Assembly (NCBI RefSeq): GCF_015352985.1
Contig: NZ_JACYXF010000014.1
Location: 1-64,000 of the forward strand
Direction: 5' to 3'
Source: Noviherbaspirillum malthae
GTDB taxonomy: Bacteria; Pseudomonadota; Gammaproteobacteria; Burkholderiales; Burkholderiaceae_D
Length of the DNA stretch: 64,000 nucleotides
In this document: piece after piece, positions 24,928-33,141 of the stretch
Position numbering within the stretch: the stretch's first letter is position 1
Layout: every line of letters begins with the position of its first letter
The notes under the pieces: generated by a model
Databases searched by the model: none
Seen by the model: only the letters and a program-made list of their open reading frames with translations
What the model was told of the DNA's origin: nothing
Position numbers and translations under genes: made by a program

Positions 24928-25205
24928 GCGAGGGGCCGGGATTTTGTGCTCTCCGCGCGCCGGCTTCAGATCCTAGCTGGCCGGGATCAACAAATCGGTT
25001 GATCCGTCTCGCAGATTGACCGCATGCAATCTCTTTGCGTTTTCTCAAATGCCTTCCATTCCTTCATATTGAGGTAAATCCATATTTCTCCTCTGTGTTC
25101 AGAACATTGCAAGCGGCTCGCCTCAGGCATGCTCCTTTAAAGATGACGACGGCGGCATATCGCTCATCTGGTGTGCCTACTTTGAACGTCTTGACAGGGA
25201 AACGA

Positions 25206-25457
25206 ATGCGAGGATTGGAAGCACGCTTACAGATGGCACTGCACACAGTCTATTTCTGTATCGGATTGCCCGTGCCGGCGGCGAGAGCATTGCTGGAAGC
25301 GCGGGGGCTCGCATACGAAGAGGGTGAACGGGCATCGACGGAGGGAACTGGACAGGTACCGCCGCTCATCGCGGATGACAGTCAGCTAACCCAGGCATAT
25401 CTCCAGGCGCTGATGATCAGGCAGGAGGAAGCAGCGTCGCAGCGTCCGGCCACGTAG
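25206..25457 (+). CDS. Small hypothetical protein
   Basis: From ATG 25206 an 83-residue frame reads LPVPAARALLEARGLAYEEG and PPLIADDSQLTQAYLQALMI, which looks like real protein with helix-forming segments. The frame stays open upstream to 25035 but the extra residues look random. No family is recognised. It may be a small regulator or an accessory of the YcaO pair; there is an 8-bp hairpin (GGATCAAC/GTTGATCC, 24984-25005) between them, so it is probably transcribed separately. Confidence 0.45.
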   Translation: MRGLEARLQMALHTVYFCIGLPVPAARALLEARGLAYEEGERASTEGTGQVPPLIADDSQLTQAYLQALMIRQEEAASQRPAT

Positions 25458-25586
25458 CGCTACTGGAAGCTGCGAGATTCTGGTGCGTCTTTCACGCGAT
25501 CTGCAGACGCCGAACGCTGCCGGCGCGGCCTCCTGATTCGTTGGCTCAGACGTCGCTTCTCATCAGTCCTCTCCCGCCTGGATGTC

Positions 25587-26291
25587 TCACACGGCGCAGT
25601 ATCTTTCCTGAATTTCCGGATCGGCGAGCAGCTTTGCAGCGGTGTCGCCATGTACCACCGAACCCTGATCGATGATGTATGCACGGTCGGCGATACGCAG
25701 TGCGGCTTCGACGTTCTGTTCGACGAGGAGGATGGTTTTCCCTGTCTGCTTCAGCTTCAGGAACAGTTCAAACATTTCATCTACCAGTACCGGCATGATG
25801 CCTTCCGAAGGTTCATCCAGGAGAATCATGTCGGGATCGCAGGCTACCGCTCTTGCAATCGCCAGCATCTGCTGTTCGCCGCCCGACATGGTAACGGCCA
25901 CCTGGTTGAGACGTTCCTTCAGCCTGGGAAAGGTGTCGGCAATTTCCTCGATGACCTGCTTTTCCTGATGGCGGCGCGTCGAAGCAATGATGCCCAGCCG
26001 TATGTTTTCCAGCACGGTCAACCCCGGAACGATGCGCCTTTCCTCCGGTACGTAAGCCAGGCCCAGATGAAAGCGCTGGTGTGCCGGCTGGCTTAGCAGT
26101 TCCGTGCCGTTGAAGCTGATCCGGCCTTTTACCTTGGGCAGCAAGCCCATGATGCTCTTGATGGTCGTGGTTTTTCCAGCCCCGTTGCGTCCAAGCAGTG
26201 ATACCAGTTCTCCGCGTCCGACCTCCAGGTTGATGCCTTGCAGGACATGGCTGGTGCCGTACCACGCGTTCAGGTTATGGATCGATAACAT
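25587..26291 (-). CDS. livF: Branched-chain-type ABC transporter ATPase (LivF-like)
   Basis: This 234-residue ATPase belongs to the HAAT transporter class. Walker A is GRNGAGKTTTIKSIMG, the signature TMSGGEQQMLAIARA and Walker B DMILLDEPSEGIMP; the Q-loop and switch His (LLVEQNV) are typical of LivF. It is the last gene of the five-gene operon and pairs with the LivG-like ATPase to power import. Confidence 0.93.
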   Translation of the reverse strand: MLSIHNLNAWYGTSHVLQGINLEVGRGELVSLLGRNGAGKTTTIKSIMGLLPKVKGRISFNGTELLSQPAHQRFHLGLAYVPEERRIVPGLTVLENIRLGIIASTRRHQEKQVIEEIADTFPRLKERLNQVAVTMSGGEQQMLAIARAVACDPDMILLDEPSEGIMPVLVDEMFELFLKLKQTGKTILLVEQNVEAALRIADRAYIIDQGSVVHGDTAAKLLADPEIQERYCAV

Positions 26292-26308
26292 GTCGTTCTC
26301 CGTGATGG

Positions 26309-27052
26309 TCAGTGCTGCCCGAGGTACACGCGCTTTACTTCATCGTTTGCCCGGATATCATCGGGCTTGCCCACCGCAAGCAGTTCGCCGTGGTGAAGCA
26401 CCACGATGCGGTCGCTGATTCCCATTACCATTTTCATCTTGTGCTCGACCAGGATGACGGTTCTTTCACTCGCAAGCTCTACGATCAGGTCCATCATCGA
26501 ACGCGTCTCTTCCGGGCTCATGCCGGCAGTGGGTTCATCCATGAGCAGCAGCTTCGGATCGGCGGCGAGCGCAATTGCGATCTCGAGCGCGCGCTGCTGT
26601 CCATGTGCAAGTTCGCGTGAAGGACGGTTCGCCAGTGCGTCAAGGCCGACCTTGCCGAGCAGCGCATGAGCTTGGTCGGCAAGCTTCAGGCTTTCACGGT
26701 TCTTCCAGAAGTTGAGTCGCGATACTCTGGCCTGAAGCGCTATGCGCACATTTTCCAGAACACTGAAGTTGGGGAAGATATTGGTGATCTGGAATGACTT
26801 GGCAATGCCGATATGTGCAAAGTCGTGCTGCTTTTTTCCGGTTAGGTCGTGGCCATCGAACACCACCCGTCCTTCGGACGGCGAGAATGCACCCGAGAGA
26901 ACATTGAAGTAAGTACTCTTTCCCGCGCCGTTGGGGCCGATGATGGAGGTCAGCTTGCCGCGCTCGAAACCGACGGAGACATTCTTGAGCGCCGTGAATC
27001 CGCCGAAGCGGCGAGTCACTGCATCGGTCTGGATGAGGATTTCAGCGGACAT
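26309..27052 (-). CDS. livG: Branched-chain-type ABC transporter ATPase (LivG-like)
   Basis: This 247-residue ATPase has Walker A GPNGAGKSTYFNVLSG, signature ELAHGQQRALEIAIALA and Walker B KLLLMDEPTAGMSPEE. The HGQQ signature in place of SGGQ is normal for LivG. ATG 27052 (MSAEILIQTDAV) is chosen because the frame upstream to 27163 runs through the livM gene; the overlap with livM is then 11 bp. Confidence 0.93.
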   Translation of the reverse strand: MSAEILIQTDAVTRRFGGFTALKNVSVGFERGKLTSIIGPNGAGKSTYFNVLSGAFSPSEGRVVFDGHDLTGKKQHDFAHIGIAKSFQITNIFPNFSVLENVRIALQARVSRLNFWKNRESLKLADQAHALLGKVGLDALANRPSRELAHGQQRALEIAIALAADPKLLLMDEPTAGMSPEETRSMMDLIVELASERTVILVEHKMKMVMGISDRIVVLHHGELLAVGKPDDIRANDEVKRVYLGQH

Positions 27053-28031
27053 GACATTTCTCCAGAATGGTTCCCCAGACGCCCTTGGGAAAGAAGAGGA
27101 CGAAGATGATGAAAATCGCGCCGACATACAGTTGCCAGTGTTCGGTCCAGATGGAGAAGACATCCTGGATCAGGAAGAACAGCGCTGCGCCGACGAAGGG
27201 ACCGAAAAATGTGCCCATGCCTCCCAGCAGACAGATCATGACGACGAGGCCGGACGTTTCGTAGTGCAGGGTTTCGATCGGCACGCTGGACAAGTGAATG
27301 GCATTCAGTGCACCGGCGAGACCCGATATCGCGCCGGAAAGCACGAAGGTCAGCAGTTTCGTTGCTTCGACATTGAAGCCGCAGGCGCGGGTTCTTGCCT
27401 CATTTTCCCGAACCGCCTCTATGACGCCGCCGAGCGGCGAGGCGAGGACGGTGGAGACGAGCCACAATGCGAGAACGACAAAGCCGGCCAGAAAGTAATA
27501 CTTGACCGCAGGATTCAGCAGATCGAATGACCATCCGCCTATCTGCAGGCTGGCAAGGTTCACGCCGCGCAAGCCGTTCTCTCCGCCGGACAAGGGAAAC
27601 TGGTAGACAAGGAAATACACGCATTGGGAGAGGGCAAGCGTCACCATTGCAAAGTAGATGCCGCGGGTACGTATCGCCAGTACGCCCATGGCCAGCGCAA
27701 CAATGGCCGCGCCGATGATGGATGAGGGAATGGCGATCCACCAGGGGAGCTGGAAATGCGCGATCAGTATGCCTGTCGTATAAGCGCCCACGCCCAGGAA
27801 GGCGGCATGCCCGAAGGAGAGCATGCCCATGTAACCGAACAGCAGGTTGAATCCGAAAGCATACAGCCCGTAGATCAGCACGCTGATGGCGACCGACTGA
27901 TTCGGCGCTATCCATGGAAAGACCATCAGCACGAGAAGAATGGCGAGGATCTTGTGTGAAGCGATCGTGCGGATCGGTTTGACGCCGCTCACCGGCGGCA
28001 CGAAGGCGGAAACGGAAGAAGGAGTATTCAT
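27042..28031 (-). CDS. livM: Branched-chain-type ABC transporter permease (LivM-like)
   Basis: This 329-residue inner-membrane permease has about nine to ten hydrophobic helices. The family segments LFGYMGMLSFGHAAFLGVGA and ENEARTRACGFNVEATKLL (coupling helix to the ATPase) are present, as is GGMGTFFGPFVGAALF. It starts 6 bp after the stop of the LivH-like gene. Confidence 0.92.
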   Translation of the reverse strand: MNTPSSVSAFVPPVSGVKPIRTIASHKILAILLVLMVFPWIAPNQSVAISVLIYGLYAFGFNLLFGYMGMLSFGHAAFLGVGAYTTGILIAHFQLPWWIAIPSSIIGAAIVALAMGVLAIRTRGIYFAMVTLALSQCVYFLVYQFPLSGGENGLRGVNLASLQIGGWSFDLLNPAVKYYFLAGFVVLALWLVSTVLASPLGGVIEAVRENEARTRACGFNVEATKLLTFVLSGAISGLAGALNAIHLSSVPIETLHYETSGLVVMICLLGGMGTFFGPFVGAALFFLIQDVFSIWTEHWQLYVGAIFIIFVLFFPKGVWGTILEKCHVR

Positions 28032-28036
28032 GGCAG

Positions 28037-28921
28037 TTAACTCATCAAGCCGGCACGGCCGAACAGGCCCTGCGGGCGAACCAGAAGGATGATCGCCATG
28101 ATGACGAACATCGACACTTTTGCTGCCTCCGGAAAGAACAGCACGGACAAGCTTTCAACGACGCCGATCATCAGTCCGGCAATGACAGCTCCGACCAGGG
28201 AACCCATCCCTCCGACGACCGTGACGACGAATGCGATGATCAGGACGCTGCCGCCCATCTCCGGCGTAATGCCCTGCAGCGGCGCGGAGAGGAAGCCGGC
28301 AAGGCCAGCGATTGCGGTACCCAGGCCGAAGACGATCAGCCATACCTTGCCCACATCGACGCCAAGGATCCTGACGATTTGCGGGTCGCGCGCACCGGCC
28401 CGGATGATGAGGCCGAAGGAGGTTTTCTCGATGAAGAGCCAGAGTCCGCCCAGCACCAGCACGGTCACGCCGATGACGAACAGGCGGTATGCAGGAAACT
28501 GCCCGATGACGATGTCTACCGAATTCTGCAGCAGCTCGGGCGTATCCACCGGCAGTCCCTGCTTGCCGAAGGCGATCCGCACGAGTTCTACCATCACGTA
28601 GGCGAGTCCGAAGGTCAGCAGCAGCGGGTAGTCGATGCCCCGGCCATACAGGGGACGAATCAGGAACCGCTCCGCCACGATGCCGATGAGCGAAACGATG
28701 AGCGGTACCGCCACAAGACACAGCCAGAAATTGGGAATGTATTGAAAGACGGTATAGCCCGCGTAGGCGCCGACCATGAAGAATGCGCCATGCGCGAAGT
28801 TGACCACGGTAAGCATGCCGAAAATGAGTGACAGTCCTACCGCCAGCAGCACGTAAATGGCGCCAAGGGCAAGGCCGGTGAAAAGCTGCACGGCGAGCAG
28901 CTGAAAGGTGATGCCGTCCAT
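28037..28921 (-). CDS. livH: Branched-chain-type ABC transporter permease (LivH-like)
   Basis: This 294-residue permease has about eight hydrophobic helices. It contains GAIYVLLAVGLSLIFGMLTV and VNFAHGAFFMVGAYAG at the N-terminus and VVGGMGSLVGAVIAGLMIGV near the C-terminus, the standard LivH pattern. It follows the binding-protein gene by 67 bp and forms the translocation channel with the LivM-like subunit. Confidence 0.92.
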   Translation of the reverse strand: MDGITFQLLAVQLFTGLALGAIYVLLAVGLSLIFGMLTVVNFAHGAFFMVGAYAGYTVFQYIPNFWLCLVAVPLIVSLIGIVAERFLIRPLYGRGIDYPLLLTFGLAYVMVELVRIAFGKQGLPVDTPELLQNSVDIVIGQFPAYRLFVIGVTVLVLGGLWLFIEKTSFGLIIRAGARDPQIVRILGVDVGKVWLIVFGLGTAIAGLAGFLSAPLQGITPEMGGSVLIIAFVVTVVGGMGSLVGAVIAGLMIGVVESLSVLFFPEAAKVSMFVIMAIILLVRPQGLFGRAGLMS

Positions 28922-28988
28922 ATGTCGTCTCCTGGTGCTGGATTGCTATTGGCACAGGCCGGCGATTGCGGCCCGTGCCGGAAACCAT

Positions 28989-30200
28989 TCAGACATGGCC
29001 CAGTTCTGCGCAGCTGCGCAGCAGCTTTTCATCGCCCGGGACAGTCTTGAGCACATTGAATACATCGGCCGGATTGCGTCCGTCGCCCTTCCTGGACTCG
29101 ATGATGAGAACCGACTGGACCGACTGATGGTCGCATTGCCGATAATACTGCGGTCCCTTGTACGTGTCGTACTTGAGCGCTGCGAGGCTGTCGACCACCT
29201 TTTCGGTGTCGGTTGTGCCCGCCGCCTTCACGGCGGTCAGCAACGAGCGCACCGCGGAATACGCCATCGATCCGTAATCGGACGGGTAGACGCCGCCGTT
29301 GAGCGCCTTGTAGCGGTCATTGAAGGCCTTGGCGCTGGCGACCTTGTCTTCGATGCCCCAGAAGTAGGATGTTCCTCCGATGACGCCGTCGTAAGCTGCA
29401 GGGCCGGTCGCCATGCGGGATGTAAAGGTCAGGACCGGCGTAACGAATTTCATGGACTTCTTCATGCCGAACTCCGAGGCCTGCTTGATTGATACCTGGT
29501 TGTCGCGCCCGAAGTTGTTGAAGATGAGCACGTCGGGCTTGAGTGCCTGAAGACGCGGCAGGAAGGTGGAATAGTCGGAGGCGCCCAGCGGATGCTTGAT
29601 TTCGCCGACGATCTCTGCGCCGGCTTCCTTTGCAACGCGCGTGAAGCCGCGCGTCATCTCGTGGCCGTAAGCATAGTCCGCGGTAAGGAACGCAATCCGC
29701 ATCCCTTTCTTGAACACGTAATTGCCGACGGCAGCCGTCGTCATTGTCGGATTGAGCGCTTCATGGAAGGTGTAGCGGGAGAAATCGGCAGCTTCGTTGA
29801 TGGCATCCGACTGGCTGATGGAAATGTAGAGGACCTTGCGCTGCTTGGTCACGTTGTTCATCGCCAGCTGCGTGGCTGCGGACAGGCCGCCGACGATGAA
29901 GTTGACCTTGTCTTTCTCGATCAGCTCGAGCACCTTCGCAGCGGCCTCGCCGGGATTGAGCTTGTCGTCCCGGACGACCAGCTCGGCTCGGCGCCCGTTG
30001 AGCCCGCCTGCATCATTGAATTCCTTGACGGCCAGCTCCGCGTTCCTGACCTGATCCTTGGCTTCGGCGCCATAGGCGCCGGTCAAAGGGACGGGCAGAC
30101 CGATACGGATGGTGTCGCCCTGAGCTTGTGCGGACAAGGCTGCCGAAAACATGAATGAAAGAAAGAAGCTGCGTTGCTTCCAGGTTGAACAGATCTGCAT
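28989..30200 (-). CDS. Branched-chain-type ABC transporter substrate-binding protein
   Basis: This 403-residue periplasmic protein has a signal peptide (1-26, ending SAQAQG) and the type I binding fold: RIGLPVPLTGAYGAEAKDQV, FNDAGGLNGRRAELVVRDD, KVNFIVGGLSAATQLAMNN. It is the first gene of the operon. Given the neighbouring monooxygenase and VOC genes, the ligand may be an aromatic or heteroaromatic acid rather than leucine; members of this class are known for both. A clear promoter/operator lies upstream at 30250-30291. Confidence 0.9.
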   Translation of the reverse strand: MQICSTWKQRSFFLSFMFSAALSAQAQGDTIRIGLPVPLTGAYGAEAKDQVRNAELAVKEFNDAGGLNGRRAELVVRDDKLNPGEAAAKVLELIEKDKVNFIVGGLSAATQLAMNNVTKQRKVLYISISQSDAINEAADFSRYTFHEALNPTMTTAAVGNYVFKKGMRIAFLTADYAYGHEMTRGFTRVAKEAGAEIVGEIKHPLGASDYSTFLPRLQALKPDVLIFNNFGRDNQVSIKQASEFGMKKSMKFVTPVLTFTSRMATGPAAYDGVIGGTSYFWGIEDKVASAKAFNDRYKALNGGVYPSDYGSMAYSAVRSLLTAVKAAGTTDTEKVVDSLAALKYDTYKGPQYYRQCDHQSVQSVLIIESRKGDGRNPADVFNVLKTVPGDEKLLRSCAELGHV

Positions 30201-30249
30201 GATGCCTCCTAAGATTTGACTTTCCTTGGTGGATGGTTTGGTGTTCTAA

Positions 30250-30291
30250 TTATCATGTGATAAATGTAGAGCTGGCCCGATAATTTGTCAA
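30250..30291 (-). promoter_or_regulatory. Promoter and palindromic operator of the transporter operon
   Basis: On the minus strand TTGACA (30291-30286, perfect) and TACATT (30268-30263) are 17 bp apart. The palindrome TTATCA-TG-TGATAA (30250-30263) abuts the -10, and a similar half-conserved sequence, TTATCGCTTGACAA, overlaps the -35. A TetR-family gene is divergent from here, and a related sequence recurs at 31107-31120, so this is the likely TetR operator. Confidence 0.65.
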
Positions 30292-30324
30292 GCGATAAAT
30301 AAGCGTCTATACTGAGGCCAACGA

Positions 30325-31047
30325 ATGAATGGTCCGACTAGAATGAAGCCAACAGCACAACGCAAGCAAGCACAGCAGACGCCTGCACCCGAGGACGCTG
30401 CTCCGGCAGCAAGAGGAAAGCGCCTTGCGCCGGAAGAGCGAGAACAGCAGATCGTCGAGAAAGCGATCAAGTACTTCGCCACGCATGGTTTTTCAGGCGG
30501 CACCAGGGAACTGGCAAAGGAAATAGGGGTGACGCAGCCATTGCTCTACCGCTACTTTCCCAACAAGGAAGCGCTTGTGGACAGGGTATTCCAGGAGGTG
30601 TATCTGGCGCGCTGGAATCCGGACTGGGAAGACTGGCTGAAAGATCGCTCGGTACCGCTCAAGGAGCGAATGAAGCGTTACTACAAGGACTATGCGAGAT
30701 TCATTCTCAGGAACGAATGGATACGCATCTTCATCTTCGCGGGACTGACGCGGGAAGGCATCAATCAGCGATATCTGACGCGGCTGCGCGAACGGATTTT
30801 CAATGTGGTCCTTGAGGAACTGCATCACGAATACAAATTGGCACCTCCCACGCCATCGCAACATGAAGACGAGATAGAGCTGGTTTGGGGCATGCACGCC
30901 AGCATCTTTTACGTCGGCATGCGGAAATGGGTGTACGGGCTTCCGGTACCGAAGGACCTGGACCACATGGTGGAGCAGAAGGTTTATGCCTTTCTTGAAG
31001 GCGCGCCCAACGTGATGCGTACCATGCGGAGCGATCCGCCGGCGTGA
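30325..31047 (+). CDS. TetR-family transcriptional regulator
   Basis: This 240-residue regulator has an N-terminal HTH (QIVEKAIKYFATHGFSGGTR, then ELAKEIGVTQPLLYRYFPNK) after a 30-residue flexible tail rich in Gln, Pro and Ala, and a helical ligand-binding C-domain. ATG 30325 has GAGG at seven-base spacing; ATG 30343 is the alternative. It sits between the divergent transporter operon and the co-directional VOC/monooxygenase genes, and matching operator-like sequences precede both, so it probably represses both in response to the pathway substrate. Confidence 0.9.
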   Translation: MNGPTRMKPTAQRKQAQQTPAPEDAAPAARGKRLAPEEREQQIVEKAIKYFATHGFSGGTRELAKEIGVTQPLLYRYFPNKEALVDRVFQEVYLARWNPDWEDWLKDRSVPLKERMKRYYKDYARFILRNEWIRIFIFAGLTREGINQRYLTRLRERIFNVVLEELHHEYKLAPPTPSQHEDEIELVWGMHASIFYVGMRKWVYGLPVPKDLDHMVEQKVYAFLEGAPNVMRTMRSDPPA

Positions 31048-31099
31048 TCTTCGCCGCGGCGGTGCCAGAACCGCGGCTCGTCCGCGGTTATTTTTTGTC

Positions 31100-31128
31100 T
31101 TGCAAATTATCGAGTGATCATTTAAATT
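31100..31128 (+). promoter_or_regulatory. Candidate promoter with second TetR-like operator
   Basis: TTGCAA (31100-31105) and TAAATT (31123-31128) are 17 bp apart and the spacer holds TTATCGAGTGATCA (31107-31120), which shares ten of fourteen positions with the palindrome at 30250-30263. Binding there would block the polymerase. It lies 26 bp upstream of the VOC start. Confidence 0.5.
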
Positions 31129-31154
31129 GAAGCGACTCACTTCAAGGAGACACT

Positions 31155-31604
31155 ATGGGCATCCGAAAACTGGGGCATTACTCCATTCGCACGCCGGACC
31201 TCGATGCGTCCCGGCGCTTCTATACGACGGTTCTCGGATTCAGGGAAGGGTTCCGCCCCCCATTCGACTTCCCCGGAATATGGCTGTATCAGGGCGAGGA
31301 TGAAGCGGACTTCGGCGTGGTTCACATCATTGGTATCGATCGGAACAATCCCCAGGGTCTGAAAGACTATCTCGGGGACAAACCCGAAGCCGAGCTTACT
31401 GGAACGGGTGCCGTGGATCACGTTGCCTTTCTCGCCGATGGTCTTGCCGGCATGCGCAAGCGATTGCATGACGCGGACCTTCCCTTCACGGAAAGGATCG
31501 TCCCGTCGCTCGGTCTGTACCAGGTCTTCGTCAAGGACCCGAGCAACGTCACTATCGAACTCAACTATCCGGCTGACGAAGCCAGGTCGTTGGGATTGAG
31601 CTAA
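31155..31604 (+). CDS. VOC (glyoxalase/extradiol) superfamily protein
   Basis: This 149-residue protein has the paired beta-alpha-beta-beta-beta modules of the VOC fold: LGHYSIRTPDLDASRRFYTT at the start and DHVAFLADGLAGMRKRLHDA in the second half, with candidate metal ligands His8, the His in DHVAF and the final Glu in NVTIELNYP. The family includes glyoxalases, small dioxygenases and ring-opening enzymes. AAGGAG precedes the ATG at the normal distance. It is followed by an FAD monooxygenase 16 bp downstream, which suggests a role in degrading the same compound. Confidence 0.85.
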   Translation: MGIRKLGHYSIRTPDLDASRRFYTTVLGFREGFRPPFDFPGIWLYQGEDEADFGVVHIIGIDRNNPQGLKDYLGDKPEAELTGTGAVDHVAFLADGLAGMRKRLHDADLPFTERIVPSLGLYQVFVKDPSNVTIELNYPADEARSLGLS

Positions 31605-31620
31605 CACACCGGAGAATGAC

Positions 31621-32829
31621 ATGAGAAGCGCAATCGTAATCGGCGGTTCATTGGGCGGCTTGCTGGCTGCCAATTTGCTGTACAAGGCCGGATGGGAAGT
31701 GAATGTGTATGAACGGGTCGGCGAGGAACTGGCCGAACGCGGCGCCGGAGTGGTGACGCATGCCGAGCTGGATGCCGCATTTCATCGCATCGGCATTTCC
31801 GTGGACAGCTCGCTCGGGGTTGCGGTGCCTGGCCGGATCACCCTCAACCGCGCGGGGCATATCATTGGAGAACATGAACATCCGCAAGTCCTGACCGCCT
31901 GGGGACGCTTGTACAGCTTGCTCAGACAGGCATTCCCGTCGCACAGGTATCACGCCGGCAAGCAACTGGTAACTACCATGCAGACCGGCGGCCAGGTCAC
32001 TGCACTGTTTGCCGACGGCACCCATGCTGCCGGCGACCTGCTCATCGGTGCGGATGGAATTCGCTCGACGGTACGCAAGCAGTATATGGAGAGCGTCACG
32101 CCGGAATACGCCGGTTACGTTGCCTGGCGCGGCCTGGTGGAAGAAGCCGAGCTGTCCCCGCAGGCGCATGCGACGCTGTTCAATCGTTTCAGCTTCTGCC
32201 TGCCTGCGCATGAACAGATTCTCGGTTACCCGGTTGCCGGTCCGCAGAACACACTGGAACCAGGCAAGCGCCGCTATAACTTCGTCTGGTACAGACCCGC
32301 GGACGATATCGAACTGCGCCGCCTGCTGACGGACGATCTTGGCAAGGTCCATGACAACGGCATTCCGCCCCCCCTGATCAGCAAGAGCGTCATGCAGGAA
32401 ATCCGGCAGGTTGCGGAGGCTCATCTGTCGCCGCAATTTGCCGAAGTCGTGGCGCGCACGCCGCAACCCTTCTTCCAGCCTATCTATGATCTTGAATGTC
32501 CTGCAATGACATTTGGCCGGGTTGCGCTTCTCGGTGATTCCGCCTTTGTGGCCCGGCCTCATTGCGGCATGGGGGTGACCAAGGCCGCGGGTGACGCCAT
32601 GACCCTTGTCCACCAGATTGATCAATGGGGTATCGACGAAGGGCTGCGCCGGTTCAATGATGAGCGCGTCGGCTTCGGAAGAAAGATCGTTGCCCATGCA
32701 CGGCACCTGGGAGCTTACATGCAGGCCCAGCTGCAAACGGAGCTTCAGCGTGAAATGGCAGAGCGCTATCGCACTCCGGATGCCGTGATGACAGAAACGG
32801 CAGTGGCGCCCGAGTTCGCCTTGCATTGA
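31621..32829 (+). CDS. FAD-dependent monooxygenase (2,6-dihydroxypyridine hydroxylase-like)
   Basis: This 402-residue flavoprotein has the FAD loop GGSLGGLLAANLL (about 8-20), IGADGIRSTVRKQYM and LLGDSAFVARPHCGMGVTKA. The GDSAFVARPH version of the second FAD motif is characteristic of 2,6-dihydroxypyridine 3-hydroxylase and relatives, which act in nicotine and hydroxypyridine breakdown. It probably forms an operon with the VOC gene under TetR control, with uptake by the divergent ABC transporter. The substrate is inferred from family only. Confidence 0.82.
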   Translation: MRSAIVIGGSLGGLLAANLLYKAGWEVNVYERVGEELAERGAGVVTHAELDAAFHRIGISVDSSLGVAVPGRITLNRAGHIIGEHEHPQVLTAWGRLYSLLRQAFPSHRYHAGKQLVTTMQTGGQVTALFADGTHAAGDLLIGADGIRSTVRKQYMESVTPEYAGYVAWRGLVEEAELSPQAHATLFNRFSFCLPAHEQILGYPVAGPQNTLEPGKRRYNFVWYRPADDIELRRLLTDDLGKVHDNGIPPPLISKSVMQEIRQVAEAHLSPQFAEVVARTPQPFFQPIYDLECPAMTFGRVALLGDSAFVARPHCGMGVTKAAGDAMTLVHQIDQWGIDEGLRRFNDERVGFGRKIVAHARHLGAYMQAQLQTELQREMAERYRTPDAVMTETAVAPEFALH

Positions 32830-32835
32830 TCTGGG

Positions 32836-32865
32836 GGCTCGGCGGGCAAACAGCATCGCCGAGCC
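32836..32865 (+). terminator. Hairpin after the VOC/monooxygenase operon
   Basis: GGCTCGGCG (32836-32844) pairs perfectly with CGCCGAGCC (32857-32865) across a 12-base loop, seven bases after the monooxygenase stop. There is no T-run, so it may be a Rho-dependent end or a 3'-protecting hairpin. Confidence 0.5.
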
Positions 32866-33003
32866 GGCGAATGCAGATCAGGACCGAACTTCAGGTGACG
32901 GGGCCCCCGAGGAAGTCCCGTATTGAGTGGTAGCGACAGTCATATGGCTGGAAGCCAGGGCAAGAGCCTGCTTCGGACAAGGCATGATCTGGCAAATAGG
33001 GAA

Positions 33004-33080
33004 TGGCGCGGCTGGCAGGAATCGAACCCACGACCCCTTGGTTCGTAGCCAAGTACTCTATCCAGCTGAGCTACAGCCGC
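33004..33080 (-). tRNA. tRNA-Arg (anticodon ACG)
   Basis: The reverse strand folds as a tRNA: acceptor GCGGCTG with CAGCCGC, D-arm GCTCAGCTGGATAGAG, anticodon arm CTTGG-CTACGAA-CCAAG with anticodon ACG, T-loop TTCGAAT and an encoded CCA (33006-33004). The sequence matches the bacterial tRNA-Arg(ACG) pattern closely. There is no integrase or direct repeat of its 3' end nearby, so no island is inserted in it. Confidence 0.96.
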
Positions 33081-33141
33081 GCGAAGGATGGGCATCATAG
33101 CCGAAAGGCAAGTTTATTTCCAGTCCTTTTCCAAGTTAACG

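Noticed and set aside
31648..32856. 402-codon minus-strand frame across the FAD monooxygenase
   Set aside because: Equal in length to the real gene but without any flavoprotein or other motif; the plus-strand frame has clear FAD motifs.
33004..33080. tRNA-Arg as an integration site for an island
   Set aside because: No integrase, no repeat of the tRNA 3' end and no shift in gene type on either side.
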